NCBI GenBank assembly: GCA_910578825.1
Contig: CAJTSB010000020.1
Span: 1 to 58,218, forward strand
Source: an uncultured Lachnospiraceae bacterium
GTDB lineage: Bacteria; Bacillota; Clostridia; Lachnospirales; Lachnospiraceae
DNA length: 58,218 nucleotides
Direction of reading: 5' to 3'
In this document: positions 17,609-25,603 of the stretch, in pieces
How positions within the stretch are numbered: position 1 is the stretch's first letter
How the letters are laid out: the number at the start of each line of letters is the position of its first letter
Notes under the pieces: generated by a model
The model's database searches: none
What the model was told of the DNA's origin: nothing
What the model saw: the letters and a program-made list of their open reading frames with translations, nothing else
Program-made: the position numbers and the translations under genes

Positions 17609-20311
17609 TTATTTAACTTTTACTGATTTCACCTTGGAGAAGGAGGAATACTTATCCGCTCCGAGGCTGTTTGGTGCAACCGCTTTTACCTTATAGTAAT
17701 AGGTTTTCTTTGCAGCAAGTCCGGTATCCTTAAAGGATGTTTTGGTCGAAACGCCGGCCAGCTCATAAGTTCCTTTTTTCTTCGTTGAACGGAAGATAAG
17801 ATATTTCTTCGCGCCTTTCACTTTCTTGTAAGAAACCGTCGCACTCTTCTTTCCTGCCTTGACCTTAATGGACGGAGCCTTAACTGAAATCGTTGAAATT
17901 GCTGTCGTAGCGGATTTACTTGCGCCAAAACTATTACCGCTTGTCCAGCTTCCATCCCGATCCATTACCTCCCGATATGCGACTACATAATACTGATAGC
18001 TAACGTCGTTCTGAGGTCCATAAGATGTAATATCTTCTTTGGTTGCAATACCCTGTTCATTATAGACAGGTCTGTGATAAGCATAGGCATAATCTGTCAC
18101 CGTCGTTCCCGCAATCTTACTTGTGTCCACCCAGCTGGAAGTGGAGCCTGGACGATGGTACGCCAATTTCTGCGCCGTCTCATTATCCTTGGACATCTTT
18201 ACCTTGCTGCTTCCTAACGTATAGTAATAATTCTCCGTGATGCTTGCCGGTTTAAATACCTCTATTTCAACTTCACTTCCGCCGTTATAATTATAAGTCT
18301 TTGTGTCTGCGTCATAAGTGGAGCCCAAATCAGCGGTACGGTATACCTTATAATAAGATGCTCCTGCTACGGCCTTCCAGGAAACTTTAACACCAGTAGA
18401 TGACGCCGTTGCTTTAACGCCCGTCACTGCTGCAATATGACCTTCCACATATACGGTATCGCTGCCGGAATATTTGTTACCATTGAATGCACGAACCCGA
18501 TAGCGAATGCTCTGCCCAAGCGGAGACGCCGGCAGCGTATATTTTGTTGTCTTTGCACTTGTTATCTTTTTCAGCGTTACCCAATCCGCTTTCGTTTCAT
18601 CATATTTCTCAATCAGATAACCCTTTGCCTGCGGAATCGGATACCATGCAATCGCAACTTTTCCATTTTTGGAGCTCTGCGCCTGCTTATATATATCTAC
18701 AGACGTATTGAAACTGAATTTTGTGTTTACAGACGCGCTGCTTTCCGTGAAATATACTTTTTGTTTCTTGACAAGCTTATAAGCTTTTACGCGGTAACCA
18801 TACGATTCTCCAGCAACCAGTTTCTTATCTGTGAAACTGCTTTTTTTCTTACTCAGGCTCTTTACGAGTTCATATTTATTGAAATTATAATTTTCTCCTG
18901 ATTTATAGGTACTGCTTGAGGAATAACCCACATTCCGGAATACATCATAACCTGCCGCACCGGATACCTTCTTCCAGGTCAGCTTGACAGAATTCTTACC
19001 GGTTGCCTGCGCTTTGAGGTTCATTGCGGCCGCACCCGTCTGCACAGTCTTATACTCATATGCTCCATATGCGCTCTTCTTCGTATCCGGATTGAAATAA
19101 TAAGCGCGCACTCTGTATGTATATTTGGTATCTTTTGTAAGACCCGTGTCTTTATAGGTATGAGCTGTCGTTGTCGCCAATACCTGATATTTCTTGCCTA
19201 TTTTCCGGGAAATCTCGAATCCGGTGTAATCTCCATATTCTGCACTTATTTTCAGGGTAATGCCCTTATCAAGAATTTCCGTTGAAATATCGGTTACCTC
19301 TGCCACCGGAGCCTTTACGCTTACGATATTGGAATAAGCCCCCTTCGTGCCATAAGCATATGCATATGCCCGCACATAATAGGTCATTCCCGACGTCAGG
19401 TTGTAATAGTAAAGACGGCTGCTGGAAGTCGAATCTACATCGGCCAGATTCTCATTAAACGCCCGATTCGTAGAATACTCAAGATATACCGTAGTACCTA
19501 CCGGAACCGCACTATGGGAAAAATAAATTCCCTCCGGCGTCATCTCCTTAACCGCCAGACCAGTCACCGCTGACGGTCTGGGAGCCGTCCATATACCGGT
19601 TGCCGGCGTACCGGATACTTCCTCATCATAGTCATCTTCCTCGTTGTATACAGTTTTGGAAGGAGTCAGCGTAAATGTATATGTCATGCCGGCAGTTAAA
19701 TTGTCGAAACTGCTGCTGTTAATCCAGAACTCTGTATTATAATTATAATTGTACTCATCATCGTTTTCATCCCAGAAATAACCACTGTCACTCGTCTCAT
19801 AGTAACGGCTGTATACTTCTTTGCCTGCGCGGTCTGTTACCTTTAAGCGAATGCTGTCGCAATCCGTCACCGCATAAGTTAATTTAAATCTGAACTCTGA
19901 GGAATCCGAACGCTTTACCGGCGTCACGCGGAAATTTGTGATGGATGGATTCACGGTCGCTGCCTGCGCTGAAATTTCCTCCTCTGCATACTCAGCCGTC
20001 TCCCTTGCCATTCCATTCTCTGAAACTTCAGCCTGATTCTCTGCCTCTGATGCCTCTTCTTTCTCTGGCGCTGTAATGTCTTCCTCGGGCATTACTGCTT
20101 TTTGCTCTGAAACTTGTACATCTGTCTTTGGCTCCATGTTGTCTGTCTCTGATGCCTCGTCCTGCAAATCGCGGAATCCAACATTCTCTGTGGCAACGAT
20201 ACTGCCCTCAGGCTGTATCTCGGCTGCCATGACAGGCGTAACATTTGTGACTGTCAATGCCAAAACCAAAGAGCCAGTCAGGATTTGTTTCCATAACTGT
20301 GACTTTTTCAT
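17609..20311 (-). CDS. Secreted protein with multiple fibronectin type III domains
   Basis: 900 aa, starting MKKSQLWKQILTGSL after GGAGGAG. The signal peptide ends near PVMAAE (about residue 30). An acidic, Glu-rich linker (about 35-120) precedes an Ig-like strand domain and about seven beta-sandwich repeats with the FnIII pattern. Examples are AVTGLAVKEMTPEGIYFSHS, NLKAQATGKNSVKLTWKKVSGAAGYDVFR, GVKATASSTGVKVSWKAVAGASYYKVYR and SIKVKAGKKSATVSYKKVKGAKKYLIFR. The C-terminus is lysine-rich, as in other wall-associated proteins of this window, with no LPXTG. No catalytic domain is recognised, so an adhesive or scaffold role is inferred. Confidence 0.85.
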   Translation of the reverse strand: MKKSQLWKQILTGSLVLALTVTNVTPVMAAEIQPEGSIVATENVGFRDLQDEASETDNMEPKTDVQVSEQKAVMPEEDITAPEKEEASEAENQAEVSENGMARETAEYAEEEISAQAATVNPSITNFRVTPVKRSDSSEFRFKLTYAVTDCDSIRLKVTDRAGKEVYSRYYETSDSGYFWDENDDEYNYNYNTEFWINSSSFDNLTAGMTYTFTLTPSKTVYNEEDDYDEEVSGTPATGIWTAPRPSAVTGLAVKEMTPEGIYFSHSAVPVGTTVYLEYSTNRAFNENLADVDSTSSSRLYYYNLTSGMTYYVRAYAYAYGTKGAYSNIVSVKAPVAEVTDISTEILDKGITLKISAEYGDYTGFEISRKIGKKYQVLATTTAHTYKDTGLTKDTKYTYRVRAYYFNPDTKKSAYGAYEYKTVQTGAAAMNLKAQATGKNSVKLTWKKVSGAAGYDVFRNVGYSSSSTYKSGENYNFNKYELVKSLSKKKSSFTDKKLVAGESYGYRVKAYKLVKKQKVYFTESSASVNTKFSFNTSVDIYKQAQSSKNGKVAIAWYPIPQAKGYLIEKYDETKADWVTLKKITSAKTTKYTLPASPLGQSIRYRVRAFNGNKYSGSDTVYVEGHIAAVTGVKATASSTGVKVSWKAVAGASYYKVYRTADLGSTYDADTKTYNYNGGSEVEIEVFKPASITENYYYTLGSSKVKMSKDNETAQKLAYHRPGSTSSWVDTSKIAGTTVTDYAYAYHRPVYNEQGIATKEDITSYGPQNDVSYQYYVVAYREVMDRDGSWTSGNSFGASKSATTAISTISVKAPSIKVKAGKKSATVSYKKVKGAKKYLIFRSTKKKGTYELAGVSTKTSFKDTGLAAKKTYYYKVKAVAPNSLGADKYSSFSKVKSVKVK

Positions 20312-20377
20312 AAATTTCTCCTCCATTTCTGAATTCTAATGATTTTATTGTGTCTTTTATCTGGACAATCCATTTTT

Positions 20378-20440
20378 ATCATACTCTTTTTGAAAAAAAT
20401 GTCAAATCTAAATATTAATTTTCGACAAATTTCGACAAAA
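20378..20440 (-). promoter_or_regulatory. Promoter of the fibronectin-domain gene with tandem upstream repeat
   Basis: On the minus strand, TTGACA (20400-20405) and TATGAT (20378-20383) are separated by 16 bp. Sixteen bp upstream of the -35 lie two tandem copies of a 10-bp unit, TTCGACAAA on the plus strand at 20421-20429 and 20431-20439, a likely activator or repressor site. Confidence 0.6.
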
Positions 20441-20448
20441 CTGAATCT

Positions 20449-21753
20449 CTATCTTACCGCCTCAAAAGCCGCATCCAGCGCCGCAATCAAATCCTCTGCT
20501 CTCTCAATACCGATAGAAAGACGAATCGTATTGGGCTTAATTCCCTGATCCAGCAGTTCCTCCTGCGTACACTGGCTGTGCGTGGTCGTCGCAGGATGGA
20601 TGACAAGCGATTTCACATCCGCCACATTTGCCAACAAAGAAAAAATGGGGAGATTGTCTATAAATTTCTGCGCCTTCTTTGCATCTCCCTTAATTTCAAA
20701 CGTAAAAATGGAACCGCCGCCGTTCGGCAGATATTTCTGATACAGTTCATATGTGGGTTCATCCGGCAGCGACGGGTGATGCACCGCTTCCACCTGCGGA
20801 TGATGCGCAAGATACTGTACAATTTTCAGCGCATTGCTCACATGACGCTCCACGCGCAGAGAGAGCGTTTCCAATCCCTGTAGGAAGAAAAACGCATGGA
20901 AGGGAGAAAGCGTTGCTCCGGTATCACGCAGAATAATGGCACGGATATAGGTGACAAAAGCAGCCGGACCTGCTGCATCCGCAAAAGATACTCCGTGATA
21001 ACTTGGATTTTTCTCGGCAATCCATGGATATTTCCCGGATGATTTCCAATCAAAGTTTCCACTGTCGACGATTACGCCGCCAATTGCCGTCCCATGTCCT
21101 CCGATAAATTTCGTCGCCGAATGCACCACGATATCTGCGCCATACGCAATCGGACGAATGAGATATGGGGTTGCAAAGGTAGAATCAACGACCAACGGAA
21201 GATGATGCCTATGTGCAATCTCTGCAATCTTTTCCAAATCCATGACATTGGAATTGGGATTGCCAAGCGTCTCTACAAAAATTGCCTTCGTATTTTCCTG
21301 GATTGCCGCCTCGAAAGAACCTTCCTCATAAGGATCCACAAACGTTGTCGTCACATGATTGTTGAGTGGAAATGTGTGCGCCAGATAATTGTATGTGCCA
21401 CCATATATGGTTTTTGCCGCTACGATATGCTCCCCGGACTTTGCAAGCGCCTGAAACGTATAAGCCAAAGCCGCTGCTCCGGACGCCACGGCAAGCGCAG
21501 CCACGCCGCCCTCCAAGGAGGCGATTCTCTGTTCAAACACATCCTCCGTCGGATTTGTCAGCCTGCCATAGATATTTCCCGCATCACGCAAACTAAAACG
21601 GTCTGCTGCATGCTGCGAATCATGAAATACATAGGAGGTCGTCGCATAGATGGGAACGGCGCGCGCATCCGTCACCGGATCCGCCTGTTCCTGCCCTGCA
21701 TGTATCTGTCTTGTCTCAAATCCCCAGTTTCTGGAATCTCTGATATCTGCCAT
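20449..21753 (-). CDS. metY: O-acetylhomoserine sulfhydrylase (MetY-like)
   Basis: 434 aa, starting at MADIRDSRNWGFETRQIHAGQ with GGAGG upstream; the upstream extension overlaps toward cysK and is not supported. It is a Cys/Met metabolism PLP enzyme: the PLP Lys lies in HSATKFIGGHGTAIGG, with SGAAALAYTFQALAKSGEHIVAAKTIYGGTYN-type phosphate-binding sequence. It catalyses O-acetylhomoserine + sulfide to homocysteine + acetate, and often also makes cysteine from O-acetylserine. It lies 49 nt downstream of cysK and is probably cotranscribed with it for sulfide assimilation. Confidence 0.95.
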   Translation of the reverse strand: MADIRDSRNWGFETRQIHAGQEQADPVTDARAVPIYATTSYVFHDSQHAADRFSLRDAGNIYGRLTNPTEDVFEQRIASLEGGVAALAVASGAAALAYTFQALAKSGEHIVAAKTIYGGTYNYLAHTFPLNNHVTTTFVDPYEEGSFEAAIQENTKAIFVETLGNPNSNVMDLEKIAEIAHRHHLPLVVDSTFATPYLIRPIAYGADIVVHSATKFIGGHGTAIGGVIVDSGNFDWKSSGKYPWIAEKNPSYHGVSFADAAGPAAFVTYIRAIILRDTGATLSPFHAFFFLQGLETLSLRVERHVSNALKIVQYLAHHPQVEAVHHPSLPDEPTYELYQKYLPNGGGSIFTFEIKGDAKKAQKFIDNLPIFSLLANVADVKSLVIHPATTTHSQCTQEELLDQGIKPNTIRLSIGIERAEDLIAALDAAFEAVR

Positions 21754-21802
21754 ATTTCTTTCCTCCGTTCCTTTTAAACCAATGTCTTCCGTTTTCCTCA
21801 TA

Positions 21803-22735
21803 TTATTCTGTAAATAAAGGCGTCGAGTAATATCTGTCACCCGTATCCGGCAGCAGCGCAACAATTACCTTTCCTTTGTTTTCATCCCTCTTTGCCAGTT
21901 CAATTGCCCCGTGCAGCGCTGCTCCGGACGAGATTCCAACCAGAATCCCCTCTTTTCTCGCCAGAAGTTTTGCTGCCGCAAAAGCATCTTCACTCTGCGC
22001 CTGAAAAATTTCGTCGTACACTTTGGTATTCAAAATCTCCGGCACAAATCCTGCTCCAATTCCCTGAATTTTGTGCGCGCCTGCTTTTCCCTCCGATAAA
22101 ACCGGAGAATCCGCCGGCTCCAACGCCACCACCCTGATAGCGGGATTTTGTTCCTTCAGGTATTCGCCGACGCCCGTCACCGTGCCCCCGGTTCCCACAC
22201 CTGCAATAAATATATCTACCTTACCATCCGTATCACGCCAAATTTCCGGTCCGGTGGTCTTTTTATGGATTGCAGGATTTGCGGGATTGACAAACTGCCC
22301 TGGAAGAAAACTGCCTGGAATTTCCTTCGCAAGCTCATCCGCCTTCTCAATCGCTCCTGTCATGCCTTTTGCACCTTCTGTAAGCACAAGCTCTGCGCCG
22401 TACGCCTTTAAAATATTCCTGCGCTCTACGCTCATCGTCTCCGGCATCGTCAGGATCATGCGGTATCCCCTGGCGGCTGCAATCGCCGCAAGTCCAATTC
22501 CGGTATTGCCGGAAGTCGGCTCGATAATGACGGAACCTTCCTTCAAAATCCCTTTTTCTTCCGCATCCTCAATCATCGCTTTTGCAACTCTGTCCTTTAC
22601 GCTGCCTGCCGGATTCAAATACTCCAGTTTTACCAGTACCGTAGCCGTAAGCCCCAGTTCCTTTTCGATATTTACCACCTCAACCAGCGGTGTATTCCCA
22701 ATCAACCCTGAAATTCCTTTATTATAATCTGCCAT
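21803..22735 (-). CDS. cysK: Cysteine synthase A (O-acetylserine sulfhydrylase)
   Basis: 310 aa, starting at the second of two adjacent ATGs (AGGAG is better spaced to it). It is a fold-type II PLP enzyme: the PLP lysine is in NPAGSVKDRVA (about residue 45), the phosphate loop is EPTSGNTGIGLA, the glycine-rich cofactor loop is GVGTGGTVTGVGEYL, and ISSGAALHGAI is near the end. It makes cysteine from O-acetylserine and sulfide in the cytoplasm. The length is normal. It is the first gene of the cysK-metY operon, with its own promoter. Confidence 0.96.
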   Translation of the reverse strand: MADYNKGISGLIGNTPLVEVVNIEKELGLTATVLVKLEYLNPAGSVKDRVAKAMIEDAEEKGILKEGSVIIEPTSGNTGIGLAAIAAARGYRMILTMPETMSVERRNILKAYGAELVLTEGAKGMTGAIEKADELAKEIPGSFLPGQFVNPANPAIHKKTTGPEIWRDTDGKVDIFIAGVGTGGTVTGVGEYLKEQNPAIRVVALEPADSPVLSEGKAGAHKIQGIGAGFVPEILNTKVYDEIFQAQSEDAFAAAKLLARKEGILVGISSGAALHGAIELAKRDENKGKVIVALLPDTGDRYYSTPLFTE

Positions 22736-22820
22736 CATGTATCTCCTTTCCAGACCCTTTCATTTCTGCTATCAATAAAATCTAATGTTCCTTCTTTGTT
22801 ACTTTTCTATTCCTGCAAGC

Positions 22821-22850
22821 ATACTAACACAGCAGGTTTCATCTGTCCAA
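22821..22850 (-). promoter_or_regulatory. Predicted cysK promoter
   Basis: On the minus strand, TTGGAC (22845-22850) is followed by an 18-bp spacer and TAGTAT (22821-22826). It starts just downstream of the terminator of the LysR gene, so cysK-metY has its own transcription start. Confidence 0.5.
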
Positions 22851-22855
22851 TACGC

Positions 22856-22895
22856 AAAAAAAATACCCTGCTATAAATTCATTTTATAACAAGGT
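22856..22895 (-). terminator. Rho-independent terminator after the LysR gene
   Basis: A 13-bp hairpin has arms 22883-22895 and 22865-22877. They read ACCTTGTTATAAA and TTTATAGCAGGGT on the minus strand, with two G-U pairs, and are followed by ATTTTTTTT. It separates the kinase-LysR unit from cysK-metY. Confidence 0.85.
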
Positions 22896-22906
22896 TAATG
22901 CTCTTA

Positions 22907-23827
22907 TCACTTCAATCCCAGACAATCTCTCAAGGCCTCCACATATTTCTCCCCCATCCGGCTGAGGAGAATATTCTTCTTCGTGATATAACCTATGTCC
23001 ATCACGCTGTTGGGATTCTGTTCATCATCCTCATAAGGTACCGCAACAAATCCGTTTCCATTCAATTCCTCGCTGATAATCCCTGAACACAGCGTATATC
23101 CATTCAGCCCAATCATAAGATTCAACATCGTTGCACGGTCATTTGCCCGGATAACCTGTGCATATTCATTCGTTGCCAGTATTTCTTCTGCCAGATAAAA
23201 TGAGCTGTTGTCCCCCTGCTCAAAAGAAAGACAGGGATATTTCCCAAGCTGTTCAAAACAGATGGATTTTTCCTGCGCAAGCGGATGATTCTTCCAGAGA
23301 TAGACGTACGCCTGACATTCCATCAGATGATGAAATTCAAGACCTGCCGTACTCAGCAGCTTTCCAATTGCCTTACGGTTAAAATCACAGAGATACAGCA
23401 CGCCAATTTCGCTTTTCATCGTACTGACATCGCTGATTACCTCCGCTGTCTTTGTCTCCCGGATTGCAAACTCATACTCTGACATATCAAACTCTTTCAC
23501 CATATCCACAAAAGCCTTCACTGCAAAAGAATAATGCTGCGTGGAAACGCCAAATTTCTTTTTGCAGAACCCGCCTTTGCCATATTTCTCCATTACGCTT
23601 TCATACTGGCCGTAAATCTGCTTTGCATACAGTAAGAACTCCGCTCCGTCATTTGTAAGCGTAGCTCCCTTACCGCTGCGGTAAAACAGTGTAATCCCCA
23701 GCTCCTTCTCCAGTTCCTTAATCGCGTTTGTCAAAGAAGGCTGCGACACATACAGTTGTGCCGCCGCCTTATTCATGGACTTCGTCTCTGCAATCGTGAT
23801 GATATAATTTAACTGAGTGAGCGTCAT
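22907..23827 (-). CDS. LysR-family transcriptional regulator
   Basis: 306 aa, starting at MTLTQLNYIITIAETKSMNKAAAQLYVSQPSLTN; a 60-residue upstream extension runs inside the kinase gene and is not supported. The N-terminal winged helix is followed by a LysR substrate-binding domain (about 90-300). The ATG overlaps the kinase stop codon (ATGA), so the two are translationally coupled. The regulated genes could be the sugar kinase upstream or the neighbouring cysK-metY unit. The effector is unknown. A terminator follows it. Confidence 0.93.
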   Translation of the reverse strand: MTLTQLNYIITIAETKSMNKAAAQLYVSQPSLTNAIKELEKELGITLFYRSGKGATLTNDGAEFLLYAKQIYGQYESVMEKYGKGGFCKKKFGVSTQHYSFAVKAFVDMVKEFDMSEYEFAIRETKTAEVISDVSTMKSEIGVLYLCDFNRKAIGKLLSTAGLEFHHLMECQAYVYLWKNHPLAQEKSICFEQLGKYPCLSFEQGDNSSFYLAEEILATNEYAQVIRANDRATMLNLMIGLNGYTLCSGIISEELNGNGFVAVPYEDDEQNPNSVMDIGYITKKNILLSRMGEKYVEALRDCLGLK

Positions 23828-24783
23828 CGGTCGTTCTCCTTCCGAAACATTTCGATTTCTGATTTCGACGGCATAACGCGCAGCGCTCCTTTTCTTGTCG
23901 TAATCAGACATGCCGCCGCATTGGCAAAAGATAACAGTTCTTCCAGGATATCCGGCGTAAATCCATCCATACCATAGCGCAAAATAAAATGCAGCATTGA
24001 TCCGCAAAACGTATCCCCTGCTCCGGTGGTCTCGATGGTTTTTTCCGAGTGGAACGGCATTCCCGTTATCATATGATCATGATAGAAAGCCTTACTTCCA
24101 TCTTTTCCCATTGTGGCACAGACAAACGGGATATGATACTGCTCTGTAATTTTTTGCACTCCCTTCTCAATATCCTGTTCTCCGGTCATAAACTCTACTT
24201 CATTATCGGATATTTTCAGGATATCACACTGCGATAATCCATATGCAATTTTCTCCTTTGCCACGCTCAGGTCGCTCCACAAAGGAGGGCGCAGATTAGG
24301 GTCAAAAGAAACCAAAACGCCATTTTTCTTCGCCGTTTCTATTGCATATCGAGTTGCTTCCTCCGCCTGTCCAGAAGTCATGGAAAGGCTTCCAAAATGA
24401 AAGATTTTTGCAGATTGGATAAGGGATGCGTCTACCTCCTGCCTGCAAAGCATCATATCCGCACCCGGATTCCGATAAAAAGAAAAATCTCTGTCTCCGT
24501 CCGGCGCAGTGTGCACAAAAGCCAACGTGGTGGGAACTTTTTCATCAAACAAGAGCCCCCTTGTATCGATCCCCTGCTCCTCAAGCGCATCTTTTAACAA
24601 TGTTCCAAAGGAATCTTTCCCGACCTTTCCAATAAATGCTGTCGCATATCCCATTTTCTGCAAAAAGGAAAGCACATTGCATGGCGCACCGCCCGGATTC
24701 GCCTCATACATATCATTTCCCTGTCCGCTGACTCCATTGCTGGTAAAATCAACCAGTAACTCGCCAAGTGCAACTACATCCAT
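23824..24783 (-). CDS. PfkB-family carbohydrate kinase (fructokinase-like)
   Basis: 319 aa. It is a ribokinase/PfkB fold with GELLVDF near the N-terminus, the first PfkB signature NPGGAPCNVLSFLQKMG (about residues 29-45), and the second signature with the catalytic Asp in TTGAGDTFCGSMLHF (about 250-264). The best match from memory is fructokinase ScrK/FrkA, which phosphorylates fructose at C6. 2-dehydro-3-deoxygluconate kinase remains possible. No sugar transporter or hydrolase accompanies it; the next gene in the unit is the coupled LysR regulator. Confidence 0.9.
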   Translation of the reverse strand: MDVVALGELLVDFTSNGVSGQGNDMYEANPGGAPCNVLSFLQKMGYATAFIGKVGKDSFGTLLKDALEEQGIDTRGLLFDEKVPTTLAFVHTAPDGDRDFSFYRNPGADMMLCRQEVDASLIQSAKIFHFGSLSMTSGQAEEATRYAIETAKKNGVLVSFDPNLRPPLWSDLSVAKEKIAYGLSQCDILKISDNEVEFMTGEQDIEKGVQKITEQYHIPFVCATMGKDGSKAFYHDHMITGMPFHSEKTIETTGAGDTFCGSMLHFILRYGMDGFTPDILEELLSFANAAACLITTRKGALRVMPSKSEIEMFRKENDR

Positions 24784-24799
24784 ATCTGACCTCCATCAC

Positions 24800-24855
24800 T
24801 TTTCGTCTTGTCATCCTTCTTAGATATAGTCTCCATTATAACATTTTTCGTCTTG
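24800..24855 (-). promoter_or_regulatory. Paired 11-bp repeat around the kinase promoter
   Basis: CAAGACGAAAA occurs twice on the minus strand (24845-24855 and 24800-24810). The first copy lies directly upstream of a TATAAT box and the second just before the ribosome binding site. The placement resembles a two-site repressor or LysR arrangement. Chance recurrence is not excluded. Confidence 0.4.
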
Positions 24856-24879
24856 CAGCAAAACTTTTTTATTATTTTT

Positions 24880-24908
24880 TTGTGAAATGATGCATCCCAT
24901 GATATAAT
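24880..24908 (+). promoter_or_regulatory. Predicted promoter of the 172-aa hypothetical gene
   Basis: TTGTGA (24880-24885) and TATAAT (24903-24908) have a 17-bp spacer, about 50 bp upstream of the start codon. Confidence 0.65.
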
Positions 24909-24958
24909 AGTCGAAAACAAATAAAAATAAAGCCCGTACCTGAAATGGAGGATTTCAA

Positions 24959-25477
24959 ATGTCACAGTGGTTACAAAATGAAATAAAAATAATCGAAATG
25001 CAAAGCAAAAACTCATCCTTTCCCCTCAAACGCCTTATGACGTCCAAAAAGAAACTCACCATCGCTGCAGAATTTTTGGAGAAACTTCATCTCTCCCCAG
25101 AGGAACTGGAACAATTTGATGCGGAAATGATGGCGGAACCGCTTGTATACATTTATAATGGCAAACGCGGGGAAAGTTCCATCTATATCACAAAACATTA
25201 TATGAGAGCGGCTTTTTTGTATCGGAATGAGATTGATTATGGCATTTTCCGCCTTTCGGACATTGCCAAGACCTACTGCGCGCAGAGCAAGAACCCCAGC
25301 ATCATCAAACCAAAGGGCAGGTTCTTTGACGTTTATTTCTTTGATGCCAATGGAAAGAGGATGGGAGGAGTTTCCTTCACCAAAGAGGAAGATTTCAAGA
25401 CGTTCAATACCGCTATGGAAACATATTCGCCAAATACCCGCCTCAATGTTCCGGCAGAGGAAGTCAAACTAAAATAA
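24959..25477 (+). CDS. Hypothetical protein with PH-like C-terminal region
   Basis: 172 aa, with a good GGAGGA site and a sigma-A promoter. It is soluble, with no signal peptide. Residues 1-60 are basic and helical; the rest alternates strands, ending KGRFFDVYFFDANGKRMGGVSFTKEEDFKTFNTAMETY, which reads like a PH-type or YcxB-like strand-helix end. The family is not recognised. It is monocistronic on the plus strand, divergent from the sugar kinase and convergent with the nuclease gene. Confidence 0.8.
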   Translation: MSQWLQNEIKIIEMQSKNSSFPLKRLMTSKKKLTIAAEFLEKLHLSPEELEQFDAEMMAEPLVYIYNGKRGESSIYITKHYMRAAFLYRNEIDYGIFRLSDIAKTYCAQSKNPSIIKPKGRFFDVYFFDANGKRMGGVSFTKEEDFKTFNTAMETYSPNTRLNVPAEEVKLK

Positions 25478-25603
25478 CATATATTTTGTGCCAAAGAACA
25501 CACACATATAAATTGCCAGCTTATCAATATAAGCGTAGCAAAATTAAAGGACCAGACAGCAATCATTGGGGATGCCAGAATTTTCTGCCGTTTATCATCA
25601 TAG

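Noticed and set aside
22870..22890. TATAAA...TTTATA palindrome considered as a LysR or sulfur-regulator box for cysK
   Set aside because: It is the upper stem of a hairpin followed by eight T residues, so a terminator explains it better.
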